From: Planctomycetota bacterium
GTDB taxonomy: Bacteria; Planctomycetota; B15-G4
Reading direction: 5' to 3'
DNA length: 64,000 nucleotides
Assembly (NCBI GenBank): GCA_029259715.1
Contig: JAJDEP010000017.1
Coordinates: 186,001-250,000, forward strand
Positions 26,552 through 36,018 of the stretch are shown here, one piece after another. The notes under the pieces were generated by a model. It ran no database searches and had not been told where the DNA came from. It worked only from the letters and a program-made list of their open reading frames with translations. Position numbers and translations under genes: made by a program. Numbering within the stretch: position 1 is the first letter of the stretch; each line of letters begins with the position of its first letter.

Positions 26552-28525
26552 TCACTTGGACAGCCAGGCCTCGAACGCGTCGAAGGCGAACGGCCGTCCC
26601 AGGAAGTCGGCCACCAGATCGGCGGCGTCCTTGCTCCCGCCGGGAGCGAGGATCGTCTCCCGATATCGGCGTGCGACGTCCGGGTCCATGAGCTTGCCCT
26701 CGAAACGGCTGAACACGTCCTTGGCCAGGACCAGCGACCACATGTAGGTGTAGTAGGCCGCCGAATAGCCGTCGAGGTGACCGAACGAGGCCTGCAGGAA
26801 CGTGCCTTCCTCGTGCGGGTAGGGGCCCACCCGGGCGCGCACGTCGCGCATCAGTTCGGTGCTGTCGAAGCTGGCCGGGTCGCGATCGTAGTAGGACAGC
26901 GACAGGGTGGCGTAGAACATCTGCACGCGCACCTGCAGCCCCTTGCCGTAGTCGGCCGCGGCGTTCATGCGCGCCACCAGTTCGGCCGGGATCGGCTCGC
27001 CCGTCTCCCAGTGGGTGGCGAAGCGCGCCAGCACATCCGGGTCACGCCCCCACTCCTCGAACAACTGGCTCGGCACCTCGACGAAGTCCCATTCGGTGGC
27101 GATGCCCGACACGGACATCCAGCGCTGCCGCCCGGCGAGCAGGTGGTGCATCAGGTGACCGAACTCGTGGAAGTAGGTCGTGACCTGGTCCGGCTCGAGC
27201 AGCCCCGGATCGCCGCCGGCCGCCGATGGCTGGGGGAAGTTGCACACCAGGCAGGCCTGGGCGATGCGGCGACCCTCCAGGCCCGTGGTCAGGTCGAACA
27301 TCGCCGCGTGCTTGAACTTGTCCTCGCGCGGGTGCATGTCGAGGAAGAAGCGCGCGATGCGTTCGCCGGACTCGAGGACGTCGTAGACCTCGACGTCGGG
27401 GTGCCAGGGCGTGACGTCAGCCGCCACGAACTCCACCCCGTAGAGCCGCGCCGCGGTGTCCAGGACCCCGTCGCGCACCTTGGCGTAGGCGAAGTACGGC
27501 CGCGCCTCACGGGTGTCGAAGTTCGTCTTGCGCTGACGCAGCTTCTCCAGGAAGTACGAGCGGTCCCAGTCGCGCACCTCGGTCGCGTCCGGCACTTCGC
27601 GCTGCACCTCTTCGAGCAGCTCGGCGTATTCGATGCGCATGCGCTCCTCGGACAGCTCGGTCACGCGCTGCACGAACGACGACGCCTTCTCCGCCGTCTT
27701 GATCATCTTGTCCTCGGTCACGTACGCGGCCCAGTGCGGGTACCCCAGCAGCGTGGCCAGCTCGTGTCGCCGGGAGAGCAGGCGATCGAGCACCTCGAGG
27801 TTGTCGGGCGTGCCGCGCGTCAGGTAGGCGCGCAGCAGGGCCTCGCGGTGCTCGCGATTCCGTGCGTACTTCGCGAACGGCATGTAGTCCGTCGGGTTGG
27901 TGGTGACCGTGACGGCGCCGTCGGCGTCCGGTGCGTGGGCCGCCACGAAGTCGGCGGGCAGACCCTCCAGGCCCGCCGCCCCCTCCGGGATGGTGATCGA
28001 GCGCACGTCGGAGGCGATGTTGCGGCTGAAGGACTGGCCGATCTCCACCAGCTCCTCGCGCAGGGCGGTGATGCGCCGGCGCGTCGCCTCGTCCCGGTCG
28101 ACGCCGGCGCGGCGATAGTCGCGCAGGGCGTGTTCGACGATGCGACGGGAGACCGGATCGGGCGCGGCATCCAGGTCGAGCGCCACCAGCCGGTCGTAGA
28201 CCTCGCGGTCGAGCGAGAGCTCGGTGGAGAAGCGCGACAGCTCCTGCTCGGCCACGGCGCCCACGTCGCGCATGACGCTGTCCGGGTGCGCCTGGAAGAA
28301 GAGGTGCGCCAGGTGGGCACTGCGATCGACGGCGTGCCCGATGGCGTCGTACTCGTCCACCACGTCGAGGAACGACGCGGCGGCAGGCAGCCGCTTGAAT
28401 TGCGCCACCGCCTCGCGTGAGGCCTCCAGATCCGCGCGGCACTGCGCGGCGAGTTCGTCCGACGAGATGCCGAGCAAGGGCTCGAGCGGGTCGAGTTCGG
28501 GCAGGGTCGGTATGCTGGAAGCCAT
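26552..28525 (-). CDS. M3-family zinc oligopeptidase
   Basis: The 657-residue protein has the M3 catalytic signature HEFGHLMHHLLAG at about residue 450. The second glutamate region ATEWDFVEVPSQLFEEW follows, and DGYSAAYYTYMWSLVLAKD lies near the C-terminus. This is the arrangement in thimet oligopeptidase, OpdA/PrlC and Dcp-type M3 enzymes, and the length fits. It is a cytosolic enzyme that degrades short peptides, including products of other proteases. No signal peptide is seen. Its start at ATG 28525 is divergent from the beta-sandwich protein at 28611, leaving 85 bases for two promoters. It is unlikely to be functionally tied to the downstream glycosyltransferases. Confidence 0.92.
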   Translation of the reverse strand: MASSIPTLPELDPLEPLLGISSDELAAQCRADLEASREAVAQFKRLPAAASFLDVVDEYDAIGHAVDRSAHLAHLFFQAHPDSVMRDVGAVAEQELSRFSTELSLDREVYDRLVALDLDAAPDPVSRRIVEHALRDYRRAGVDRDEATRRRITALREELVEIGQSFSRNIASDVRSITIPEGAAGLEGLPADFVAAHAPDADGAVTVTTNPTDYMPFAKYARNREHREALLRAYLTRGTPDNLEVLDRLLSRRHELATLLGYPHWAAYVTEDKMIKTAEKASSFVQRVTELSEERMRIEYAELLEEVQREVPDATEVRDWDRSYFLEKLRQRKTNFDTREARPYFAYAKVRDGVLDTAARLYGVEFVAADVTPWHPDVEVYDVLESGERIARFFLDMHPREDKFKHAAMFDLTTGLEGRRIAQACLVCNFPQPSAAGGDPGLLEPDQVTTYFHEFGHLMHHLLAGRQRWMSVSGIATEWDFVEVPSQLFEEWGRDPDVLARFATHWETGEPIPAELVARMNAAADYGKGLQVRVQMFYATLSLSYYDRDPASFDSTELMRDVRARVGPYPHEEGTFLQASFGHLDGYSAAYYTYMWSLVLAKDVFSRFEGKLMDPDVARRYRETILAPGGSKDAADLVADFLGRPFAFDAFEAWLSK

Positions 28526-28610
28526 GGTTCTCGTTCGGTGGGCGGGAAGGGGATCCCGGCGATTCTAGCCAAGACGCCCCCCTGCCCCGCACGTCGCTTG
28601 ACCCTGGGAG

Positions 28611-30782
28611 ATGCGTCCCGTGGCGATGGCTCGAAGTCGCAGAAGACGGCGCCGCTCGGCACGGGCGCAGGCAGGCTCCTCGCCGGCCGGGCAGAGCCGT
28701 TCGGTCAGGACCGCGTCGGGACGGGCCGGGAGCGGTTCTCCCACGCCCCGGAGCCGCCTGCCCCAGCCCCCGCGGGTCGTCCGAGGAGCCGTCTGGATCT
28801 GCGCCGTCGCGGCGGCCCTCGCCGTCTGGTCGATCTCGACCGGCCCCGGCGGGACCGGGGGCCCGGCCGACGGCGGGCAGGCGGACCCGTCGACGCCCCA
28901 CGGCGGAGCTGCCTCCTGGGCCCCCGAGCTGGCCGTCGTCGACGCACTCGGTCGGCCCGTCCCCGGCGCGACGGTCCACGTCTGGGATTGCAGCGAGACC
29001 TGGAACGCGGTGCTCCGGGACGACCCCGCGACGCCCGACGGAACGCTCACCGAGCTCGCCTCGATCGAGGACGACGCCTGGGACGGACTGCTCGCCCACT
29101 TCCACAGCGCGCGCGGCATCGACGCCCGCGAACCCGACCTCGTCCTGCAGACCACCGGCGACGGCACGCTGCAGACCAGCCTGCCCGGACCGGGGGCCGT
29201 GCTGTACGCGACCCATGCGGACCTCGGCACCTCGGGCGAGCTGCTGCTGCCGCGCCCCTGGCTGCGGCGCGCGGCGCGACTCACGATCGCGCTACGCCCG
29301 ATCAGTTCGGTGCGCGGGCGGGTCCGGGACTGGACGCGCCGTCCCGTGCCGGACGCGACGGTCACCTATGCCATGGCCGGCCCGCGCGCGTTGCCGCCCG
29401 ACGTGTTCCCGCGACTCCGGCCGGTGGCCCCCACCGGCCCCTCGGGACACTTCCATCTGCACGTGGACTCGCCCTGCGGCATCGCCTTCACGGTCACGTC
29501 GGAGGGCGACCGTCACGACCTCTCGGCTCAGCACTTCGCATGGTTCGAGGCCGGGCAGGAAGCCGACGTCACGATCCAACTCCTGTCGCCCTACGCCGTC
29601 ACCGGCACGCTGCGCACCGTCGCCGGCGCGGTGATCACGCGCGGCGAGGTGGGCCTGGTCCCGGTCCCGGCCCCCGCCGAGACGTCCATGCAACGACTCC
29701 CCGACCTGCAACGCCTCCCCGACGGCCGCTTCCGCGTGGACCTCGACGGCCCGGGCGCCCACCTGCTGTACGCGCGCGGCGAGGACCTGATCCAACGCGA
29801 CGCCCTGCGCGCCTCCGTCAGCCATGCCGAACCGCTGGCCGAACTCGACGTGATCCTGGTCCCGACGGTGAGCCTGTCCGGCCGCGCCGTCTGGAGCGAT
29901 GGTGCACCGCTCGTGCGCGCACGCCTGACCCTGACGCCCCGTACCGCGCTGGTCCCGGAACCCGATGCGGATTCGATCGTGGCCGGCTTGCCCACCAGCG
30001 CGGCGCTCACCGGGCGAACCGACGGCGACGGCCGCTTCGCTTTCGACGACCTGTCTCCGTCCCTGGCCTACGACCTGTCCTGTGATCTCGGCAACTTGAT
30101 CGAGCCGGCGCGTGTCCTCAGCCACCACGTGCCCGACGGCAGGGAACTCGCGCTCGCGCTCGACCGTCTGGAGCCCAGCGGCACCAAGCTGAAGGGGGTC
30201 GTGGTCGACGCGAGCGGGCGCCCAACGCGGTCCTGCGCCATCTGGCTCTACCCGCTCGCGGAGGGCGAGGACGTCACGCACGAACTGTTCCCGACCCGCC
30301 CGGCGGACGGCCGCGGATGGAACGGCAGCTTCACGCTCTACGACATCCTGGCCTACACGGACTACCTCGTGGTGGCCCGCAGCGACGACGGTGCCTACGG
30401 CACGGCCACGCCGTCCCGGACCCTGCCCCGTAGCGAGACCCACGTGCGCCTGGTGCTCTCCGCCCCCGGCCAGCTCCAGGTCACCGCGCGTGACGCGAGC
30501 GGCGCCGTCATGCGCGGCGTGCACTTCCGACTGCAGGGCGACACCTGGGCCGGCGACTGGCCGCACCGGCCCGTCTCCCGCACCGGTCGGCAGCGAGTGG
30601 ACACGCGGCGCACCGATGCGACGGACGGCACGACGACCCTGCACGGCATCCCGCCGGGGCGCTGCACGGTGACGGCCCTCGGCGAGGCCGGTTCGTTTGC
30701 ACCGGCGAACCTGCTGATACCGGAGGGCGACACGCTGTCGCTGGAGCTGCAGATCACCGCCGCAGCGCCCCCGGGAGGCTGA
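28611..30782 (+). CDS. Membrane-anchored protein with carboxypeptidase-regulatory-like beta-sandwich repeats (1)
   Basis: The protein of about 723 residues has an Arg/Ser-rich basic N-terminus and one transmembrane helix near residues 58-76 (GAVWICAVAAALAVWSI). Several Ig-like or carboxypeptidase-regulatory-like modules follow. Their recurring pattern is a strand with G-x-V-x-D/W then an A/G-P-V-P-D-A motif: LAVVDALGRPVPGATVHV, SVRGRVRDWTRRPVPDATVTY, LSGRAVWSDGAPLVRARLTL, LKGVVVDASGRPTRSCAIWL, LQVTARDASGAVMRGVHFRL. No catalytic motif is visible. It is probably exposed outside the membrane and binds glycan or protein. A GTG at 28620 has better ribosome-site spacing (GGGAG) than the ATG at 28611. 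A paralogue and a porin follow in the same direction. Confidence 0.78.
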   Translation: MRPVAMARSRRRRRRSARAQAGSSPAGQSRSVRTASGRAGSGSPTPRSRLPQPPRVVRGAVWICAVAAALAVWSISTGPGGTGGPADGGQADPSTPHGGAASWAPELAVVDALGRPVPGATVHVWDCSETWNAVLRDDPATPDGTLTELASIEDDAWDGLLAHFHSARGIDAREPDLVLQTTGDGTLQTSLPGPGAVLYATHADLGTSGELLLPRPWLRRAARLTIALRPISSVRGRVRDWTRRPVPDATVTYAMAGPRALPPDVFPRLRPVAPTGPSGHFHLHVDSPCGIAFTVTSEGDRHDLSAQHFAWFEAGQEADVTIQLLSPYAVTGTLRTVAGAVITRGEVGLVPVPAPAETSMQRLPDLQRLPDGRFRVDLDGPGAHLLYARGEDLIQRDALRASVSHAEPLAELDVILVPTVSLSGRAVWSDGAPLVRARLTLTPRTALVPEPDADSIVAGLPTSAALTGRTDGDGRFAFDDLSPSLAYDLSCDLGNLIEPARVLSHHVPDGRELALALDRLEPSGTKLKGVVVDASGRPTRSCAIWLYPLAEGEDVTHELFPTRPADGRGWNGSFTLYDILAYTDYLVVARSDDGAYGTATPSRTLPRSETHVRLVLSAPGQLQVTARDASGAVMRGVHFRLQGDTWAGDWPHRPVSRTGRQRVDTRRTDATDGTTTLHGIPPGRCTVTALGEAGSFAPANLLIPEGDTLSLELQITAAAPPGG

Positions 30783-30944
30783 ACGTCACCCTGCGTCGGC
30801 TCGGCGCTAGCCGTGGCGACGATCATCGTTCCGGAGCAACGCAGCGCGATCACGCTGGTTCTGGAGCGCCGGACAGATCGGGTGGGGCCGCACCGTATGC
30901 GTTCGCGGCCAACAGCGGGCGCCGGCACAGCGTCGAGGAGCGGC

Positions 30945-33008
30945 ATGGACGAAGACGACTTCGCCGACGAACCGGGAGCCAGGCGGGTCACCGGCGTCGC
31001 ACTCGTGCTGATCGGCGCAGCGCTGCTGCTCTTCGGCCTGCTGCGCGAGGACGGGCCGGCACCGGGAGGCGCGGTCCTCGAGCCGCGCCCCGGTGCGAGC
31101 GCCGCCCAGCTGCCGCCACCTCCGAGCGGCAACGTGCAGCCCCTGCTGACCGTCGCCGAGGCCGCACCGCCCTCCGCCGACCAGGGTGACAGCAGCCCCT
31201 CGGCCGACCCCGCAGCGCCCACCGACGTCAGCCTCGAGCTGACCCTGCGCGTGCTCGACATCGACCGACGCCCCGTGCACGGCGCCCGGGTGCGCATGTG
31301 GTCGCTCGACGAGAGCAGCGGGCGCGCCGCGCGCGACCTCGCCCACCGCCGCCCTGCCGATCCGCTCGACTCCTTCCTGTTCATCTCCACGCCGCGCCGA
31401 GACGACGAACCGGGCCTGCGCCTCACCCATGACCCCGCCCGCGGCGAGTGGATCACCGGCCCCGACGGCCGCGTCCGGATCGCGTTGCCCGACGACAGCG
31501 CCGTGCTGGTCGCCGATCACGTCGATGCCGGCAGCTCGGGGCGGGTCTACGCGAGCGACGGGTTGCGCGACCGGGGGGACGAGGCCGAGCTGCGGCTGCG
31601 CCCGCGCGGCGAGCTGCGCGGCAGCGTGCTCGACGCGGACGGCGCGCCCATCGCCGGAGCACGTGTGGACGCCCGCCCCGGAGAGAGCATGTTCAGCTTC
31701 GACGGAGCGCTCACCCGGGCGCGCGTGCCGGCCGCATGCAGCAGCGACGCGGAGGGCCGCTTCACGCTGACCGTCGACACGCCCTTCCGCGGTCGGGTCA
31801 GCGCGAGCCTCGGCGGACGGACCAGCGCCGACACGGCGGTGGTCGTGCTGCCCGGCAGCGCGGAGTTCGTCGCACTGCGTCTGGGGAGCGCACTCTCCCT
31901 GAACGGTGTCGTCACCGATGAGACGGGCGCACCCGTTGCGCGCGCCTTCGTGGCGCTGCAACAGGGCTCCCGCCGCGACTTCGACTGGCTGACCACGGGA
32001 GACGACGGTCGCTTCGCCGTGCCGCTCGCCGCGCCCGGGGCCTACACGGTGATGGCCTGGACCGACCTCGCCCGGGGCGCCCGGGAGGCGGTCGTCGAAC
32101 TCGACGGATCGCAGGCGGACGTCCGGCTCGTGCTGCGCCCGATCACGTCCATCGAGGGGCGCGTGCTGTGGTCCGACGGCACGCCCGCCGCCGACGTGCT
32201 CGTGGCGGCCACCGAAGACGGCATCGACGAGCGCGCGGAGCACGCCGACTGGGACGACATGACGCGCTGCACGACCACCGAGAGCGGGGCCTTCCGCGTG
32301 ATCGTGTGCGCGGGCGACAGCTACACCCTCGCCTGCGCGCCGCTCGCCGACGCGCCGCCCACGCGCGTACCCCACGTGGCCCCGGGCGCGACCGACGTGC
32401 GCGTGCAGCTCGACCTGGCGCCCGGCCCCGCCGCCACGGTGACCCTGTCCGTGGTCGACGAGCACGGCGCGCCCGTGACCGACTACGAGCTCGACTTCGT
32501 GCCGTTCCTCGCCTTCCCGGAGCTGCCGAGGCACGGGCCTTCGATCGGGCGGGCCGAGTCGGGCATGATCCGCGGCCGCCAGGTCAGCGATCCCCAGGGA
32601 CGGGCCGAGGTGCTCGCCGACCCATCCGGGCGCCCGTTCGCCGCCGTGATCGACGCCCCGGGTCACTGGCCGCGCATCGTCGGCCCGATCACCTCCGGCC
32701 CCGAGGGCCTGGAGCAGACGATCGTGTTGGGGCGCGCCGGCCCGCTGACGGTGCGCGTGGTCGACGAGCACGGAGCACCGATCGCCGCGGCCCACGTGGA
32801 GGTCCTCCCCCGCGTGATCGACGACGATGAGTCCCACGTCACCCGTTGCAGCCTCTCGACCGACACGGACGGCGTCGCCCGATTCACGATCCTCGCCGCC
32901 GGCGATTGGGCGGTCGGCGCCCGCGGACCGCTCGGACGCACGGCGTCCACCGAGCGGCTCACCCTCGCGCCCCGCGCGCCGGCTGAACTCGTGCTGCGGT
33001 TGCGCTGA
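30945..33008 (+). CDS. Membrane-anchored protein with carboxypeptidase-regulatory-like beta-sandwich repeats (2)
   Basis: The 687-residue protein starts at ATG 30945 after GAGGAG. A transmembrane helix lies at about residues 16-34 (TGVALVLIGAALLLFGLL), followed by an Ala/Pro-rich linker and five or more beta-sandwich modules. Examples are LTLRVLDIDRRPVHGARVRM, LRGSVLDADGAPIAGARVDA, LNGVVTDETGAPVARAFVAL, IEGRVLWSDGTPAADVLVAA and LTVRVVDEHGAPIAAAHVEV. This has the same architecture as the preceding gene, so the two are paralogues. A role in the cell envelope is likely; ligand and function are unknown. The 162-base gap upstream has no gene. An in-frame ATG at 30813 lacks a credible ribosome site. 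Confidence 0.8.
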   Translation: MDEDDFADEPGARRVTGVALVLIGAALLLFGLLREDGPAPGGAVLEPRPGASAAQLPPPPSGNVQPLLTVAEAAPPSADQGDSSPSADPAAPTDVSLELTLRVLDIDRRPVHGARVRMWSLDESSGRAARDLAHRRPADPLDSFLFISTPRRDDEPGLRLTHDPARGEWITGPDGRVRIALPDDSAVLVADHVDAGSSGRVYASDGLRDRGDEAELRLRPRGELRGSVLDADGAPIAGARVDARPGESMFSFDGALTRARVPAACSSDAEGRFTLTVDTPFRGRVSASLGGRTSADTAVVVLPGSAEFVALRLGSALSLNGVVTDETGAPVARAFVALQQGSRRDFDWLTTGDDGRFAVPLAAPGAYTVMAWTDLARGAREAVVELDGSQADVRLVLRPITSIEGRVLWSDGTPAADVLVAATEDGIDERAEHADWDDMTRCTTTESGAFRVIVCAGDSYTLACAPLADAPPTRVPHVAPGATDVRVQLDLAPGPAATVTLSVVDEHGAPVTDYELDFVPFLAFPELPRHGPSIGRAESGMIRGRQVSDPQGRAEVLADPSGRPFAAVIDAPGHWPRIVGPITSGPEGLEQTIVLGRAGPLTVRVVDEHGAPIAAAHVEVLPRVIDDDESHVTRCSLSTDTDGVARFTILAAGDWAVGARGPLGRTASTERLTLAPRAPAELVLRLR

Positions 33009-33080
33009 GGCACGAACCCGGCTTTCACTCCTCCGATCCCGGGGTCGCTTGAGGCGTGGCCTATTCGTAGTGTCTGAGGG

Positions 33081-34538
33081 GTGAACCCCGGCGTCCTCAC
33101 GATCCTGCTGACCGTCGCGCTCAGCCTGCCGCTCCGAGCCGCGCCGCCCCAGGCCGTCGGCGAGCCGCCGCTCGTCGCCACGGCCACCGTGAACTCCGAG
33201 CCGCCCGGTGGGCCGGGGGACGTCGTACGCGACGGCGCTGCACGCGACACACGCGACGCCGGCGTCGACCAGGCCGTGCTGCAGCAACTGCGCGACCTCG
33301 AGCAGCGCATCGCCAACATCGAAGCGATCCTCGGGCCCGACATGCAACTGGGCGCGACGCTCGAGTCGCTCAAGGCGCAGATCGACGAGGCCAACCAGGG
33401 CATGCGGGTCACCTGGAACGGAGGCCTCGCGTTCCAGGACGACGACGTCAAGATCACCATCGGCGGCCGCATCGACGTGGACAACACCTTCGCGTCCGGC
33501 GACAGCGACGCCGAGGACTCGGTCGGCAACCTGGAGGACGGCAGCGAGTTCCGGCGCACGCGGCTCGCGATGGCGGGCGAACTGTACGACAAGCAGATCC
33601 AGTGGAAGGCGGAATACGACTTCGGAGGCGGGGAAGCCGACTTCCAGGACGTGTACGTGCAGCTCAATCAACTGCCGGTGATCGACAACGTGCGCGTCGG
33701 CTACTTCAAGGAGCCCCTGGGTCTCGAACAGACCCAGAGCTCGAAGACGGTGACGTTCCTCGAGCGCGCCCTGCCCGCCGACCTGACCCCGGGCCGCTCC
33801 ACCGGCATCGGCACGACGCAGACCTTCGCCGACAAGCGCGTCTCGCTCCAGGCGGGCGTGTTCCGCGACGGCACCGACAGCTTCGGCGATGCGGACGGCG
33901 ACGGCTCGGCAGCCGTCACCGCGCGCCTGTCCGGCCTGGCCCTGTACCAGCCCGACCACCAGCGACTGCTGCACCTCGGCGCTGCCGTGAGCCACCGTTC
34001 GCTGGACGACGACATGCTGCGTTTCCGCGCGCGCCCCGAAGCGCACCAGCTCCAGCGCTTCGTGGACACGGGGGACTTCGAGGCCGACGGCGTGGACATC
34101 TACGGCCTGGAGGCCGCCTTCGTCGAGGGACCGTTCTCGGCCCAGGCCGAGTACATCCGCGCCGACGTGGACAGCGGCAGCACGGGCGACCCCACCTTCG
34201 ACGGCGCGTACTTCTACGCCAGCTACTTCCTCACCGGCGAGAGCCGCCCCTACAAGAAGGGCGCGGGTGCGCTGGATCGCATCACGCCCACCGAGCCGTT
34301 CATCACCAAGGGCGAGACCAAGGGCAAGGGCGCCTGGGAGATCGCGGCGCGCTGGTCCACGCTCGACCTGGAGGACGCGGACGTCACCGGCGGCGAGCTC
34401 GAGGACTTCACGCTGGGCCTGAACTGGTACCTGAGCAGGAACCACCGCTGGATGCTCAACTACGTCCGCGCGGAGATGGACGAGAGCGTCGACGGCAACG
34501 CCGACATCTGGCTCATGCGCTGGCAGACGCTGTTCTAG
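33081..34538 (+). CDS. OprO/OprP-type outer-membrane porin
   Basis: The 485-residue protein starts at GTG 33081 with a signal peptide (LTILLTVALSLPLRAAP). A coiled-coil segment follows (AVLQQLRDLEQRIANIEAIL, about residues 69-88), as in trimeric phosphate-selective porins. The beta-barrel begins with VKITIGGRIDVDNTF and contains the family hallmarks FRRTRLAMAGELYDKQIQWK, DFQDVYVQLN and NVRVGYFKEPLGLEQ. It ends with LMRWQTLF, the terminal Phe being typical of outer-membrane barrels. The family forms anion or phosphate channels. Its presence indicates an outer membrane. A hairpin directly after the stop could terminate transcription. Phosphate specificity is not proven. Confidence 0.9.
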   Translation: MNPGVLTILLTVALSLPLRAAPPQAVGEPPLVATATVNSEPPGGPGDVVRDGAARDTRDAGVDQAVLQQLRDLEQRIANIEAILGPDMQLGATLESLKAQIDEANQGMRVTWNGGLAFQDDDVKITIGGRIDVDNTFASGDSDAEDSVGNLEDGSEFRRTRLAMAGELYDKQIQWKAEYDFGGGEADFQDVYVQLNQLPVIDNVRVGYFKEPLGLEQTQSSKTVTFLERALPADLTPGRSTGIGTTQTFADKRVSLQAGVFRDGTDSFGDADGDGSAAVTARLSGLALYQPDHQRLLHLGAAVSHRSLDDDMLRFRARPEAHQLQRFVDTGDFEADGVDIYGLEAAFVEGPFSAQAEYIRADVDSGSTGDPTFDGAYFYASYFLTGESRPYKKGAGALDRITPTEPFITKGETKGKGAWEIAARWSTLDLEDADVTGGELEDFTLGLNWYLSRNHRWMLNYVRAEMDESVDGNADIWLMRWQTLF

Positions 34539-34540
34539 AC

Positions 34541-34562
34541 CACGCCCGCCGCCCCGGGCGTG
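34541..34562 (+). terminator. Terminator-like hairpin after the porin gene
   Basis: CACGCCC (34541-34547) and GGGCGTG (34556-34562) form a 7-bp stem with an 8-base loop, two bases after the porin stop. There is no clear U-tract. A second dyad (GCCGGC at 34601 and 34615) lies further on. The next gene is convergent, so termination is expected here. Confidence 0.6.
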
Positions 34563-34620
34563 CCACACGCCTCCCGCCCACAAAGGCCTGTATCGCTCCG
34601 GCCGGCACGTGAGCGCCGGC

Positions 34621-34660
34621 AAGACAACGCGCGCGTCAGCAGGACGACGCGCGCGTCAGC
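34621..34660. repeat. Two 20-bp tandem units overlapping a GT4 stop codon
   Basis: AAGACAACGCGCGCGTCAGC (34621-34640) is followed directly by AGGACGACGCGCGCGTCAGC (34641-34660), which differs at three positions. The second unit contains the TGA stop (34658-34656) of the minus-strand GT4 gene. The first unit repeats the same stop context downstream. Confidence 0.88.
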
Positions 34661-36011
34661 CGGCACCCAGCTCCGCACCCAGGCGTTCGATCAGGCTCAC
34701 GTCGTCCTCGATCGGCTTGACCACCGGGATCGTCGCGCGCATCGCGTCGACCTCTCGCGGATCGCTCACGACGTGTTGCAGGAGTCGCGCTAGCGCCGCA
34801 TCGTCGCCCGGGGGGAAGACGCGGCCGCCGCCCCGGCTCACGAGCTCGGCCATGCCGCCGCGATCGGAGGTGAACACCGGCACGCCGCGCTGATGGGCCT
34901 CGTGGATCGTGAGCGGTGAGTTCTCCCACCACAGCGACGGCACCACGAGCACGTCGAGGCGCGCGAAGATCGCGTCCCGTTCGTGGGGCGCGAAGGGACC
35001 GGCGAGATCGAGAGCGACGCAATCGGCGGCCAGCCCGCGCAGGCGCTCGGCGACCTCCGGGAACCAGTCCAGGTGCCCGTGCACGCTGGCGCGCAACGCC
35101 TCGGGCCCCAGGCCGGTGCGGGCCACCGCCCGGGCGAAGACCTCGGCGCCCTTGTAGTCGCTGAGCGTTCCGATGAAGCCCACGCGGAGGGGACGACCGG
35201 AGGACTCGAGTCGGTCCTCGCTGCCGGCGGCCGAACTCGCGACACCTTCCGCGCCCGGAACGGCCGCGACCCGACCGGGCCCCAGCAGCGTCGGCCGGGG
35301 GAAGCCGTAGTCCGACACGATCAGCTTGTCGCGCGGCAGCCCGGCGGCGGCGAAGCGCGCCCCGAGGAACTCCGACGGCGCGATGAAGCGATCGACCAGC
35401 TCCACCGCCGCGGCCAGGTCGGCGGCGCGGCCGTCGAGGGCCCGGGCGAACCAGCGCCGGTCGCCCAGTTCGGCGTGGGCGTCGTCGCACGCCGCGTCGC
35501 TCCAGCGCTCGCGATCGATGGGATAGATATCGACACAGCGGGCGCAGTCGGTGGACGTGGCTTGCTCGCAGGCGCGGCCCTCGAGGTCGTACATCAGGCC
35601 GGCGCGGGGACACAGCCACCAGTACTCGTGCAGCGTCATGACCACGGCCTTGGCTCGAGCCCGAGCGGCGCGCAAGGTCGACACCCCGCCCACGAACTGC
35701 AGGCCCTGGACGTGCACCAGGTCGGGCTGCCAGCGCTCGCACACGCCGTCGAACACGGCGGCCATGGGCGGGTCGTCCCACTGTTCCGAGAGATCGTGGT
35801 AGATGCGGTTGTAGATGCCCTCGAAGACCGGGATGCCGTCGTGCTCCCGCTCGGTCAGGCTCCATTGGTCGAGGGCGCGGTTCTCCTCGCAGGTGAACAC
35901 CGCCACGTCGTGGCCGGCATCGGCCAGCGCGCGGCACAGGCTGGCGGTGTAGATCTCCGACCCGGCCGCGTGCAGCGGCAGGTAGTCGTGGATCACCTGG
36001 AGGATGCGCAC
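34656..36011 (-). CDS. GT4 glycosyltransferase
   Basis: The 451-residue protein starts MRILQVIHDYLPLHAAGSE. It contains PDLVHVQGLQFVGGVSTL, the domain-junction LRVGFIGTLSDYKGAEVFAR and the donor site VVPSLWWENSPLTIHEAHQRGVPVFTSD. The four-cysteine insert is at 134, 148, 156 and 159 after HEYWWLC. It has the same GT4 subfamily features as the GT4 genes at 23.7-26.4 kb and 47-55 kb, though it is separated from both blocks. It lies seven bases downstream of proS and is probably co-transcribed with it, an unusual placement for a glycan gene. The stop codon lies within a duplicated 20-bp unit. Confidence 0.87.
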   Translation of the reverse strand: MRILQVIHDYLPLHAAGSEIYTASLCRALADAGHDVAVFTCEENRALDQWSLTEREHDGIPVFEGIYNRIYHDLSEQWDDPPMAAVFDGVCERWQPDLVHVQGLQFVGGVSTLRAARARAKAVVMTLHEYWWLCPRAGLMYDLEGRACEQATSTDCARCVDIYPIDRERWSDAACDDAHAELGDRRWFARALDGRAADLAAAVELVDRFIAPSEFLGARFAAAGLPRDKLIVSDYGFPRPTLLGPGRVAAVPGAEGVASSAAGSEDRLESSGRPLRVGFIGTLSDYKGAEVFARAVARTGLGPEALRASVHGHLDWFPEVAERLRGLAADCVALDLAGPFAPHERDAIFARLDVLVVPSLWWENSPLTIHEAHQRGVPVFTSDRGGMAELVSRGGGRVFPPGDDAALARLLQHVVSDPREVDAMRATIPVVKPIEDDVSLIERLGAELGAG

Positions 36012-36018
36012 CGGGGGC

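Noticed and set aside
25304..28420. Plus-strand open frame of 1038 codons over the GT4 and M3 peptidase genes
   Set aside because: It spans two well-supported genes on the other strand and has no domain-like sequence. High GC lowers the stop-codon frequency.
30807..34622. Minus-strand open frame of 1271 codons over the beta-sandwich and porin genes
   Set aside because: It is composition-driven antisense sequence across three supported plus-strand genes and contains no recognisable motif.
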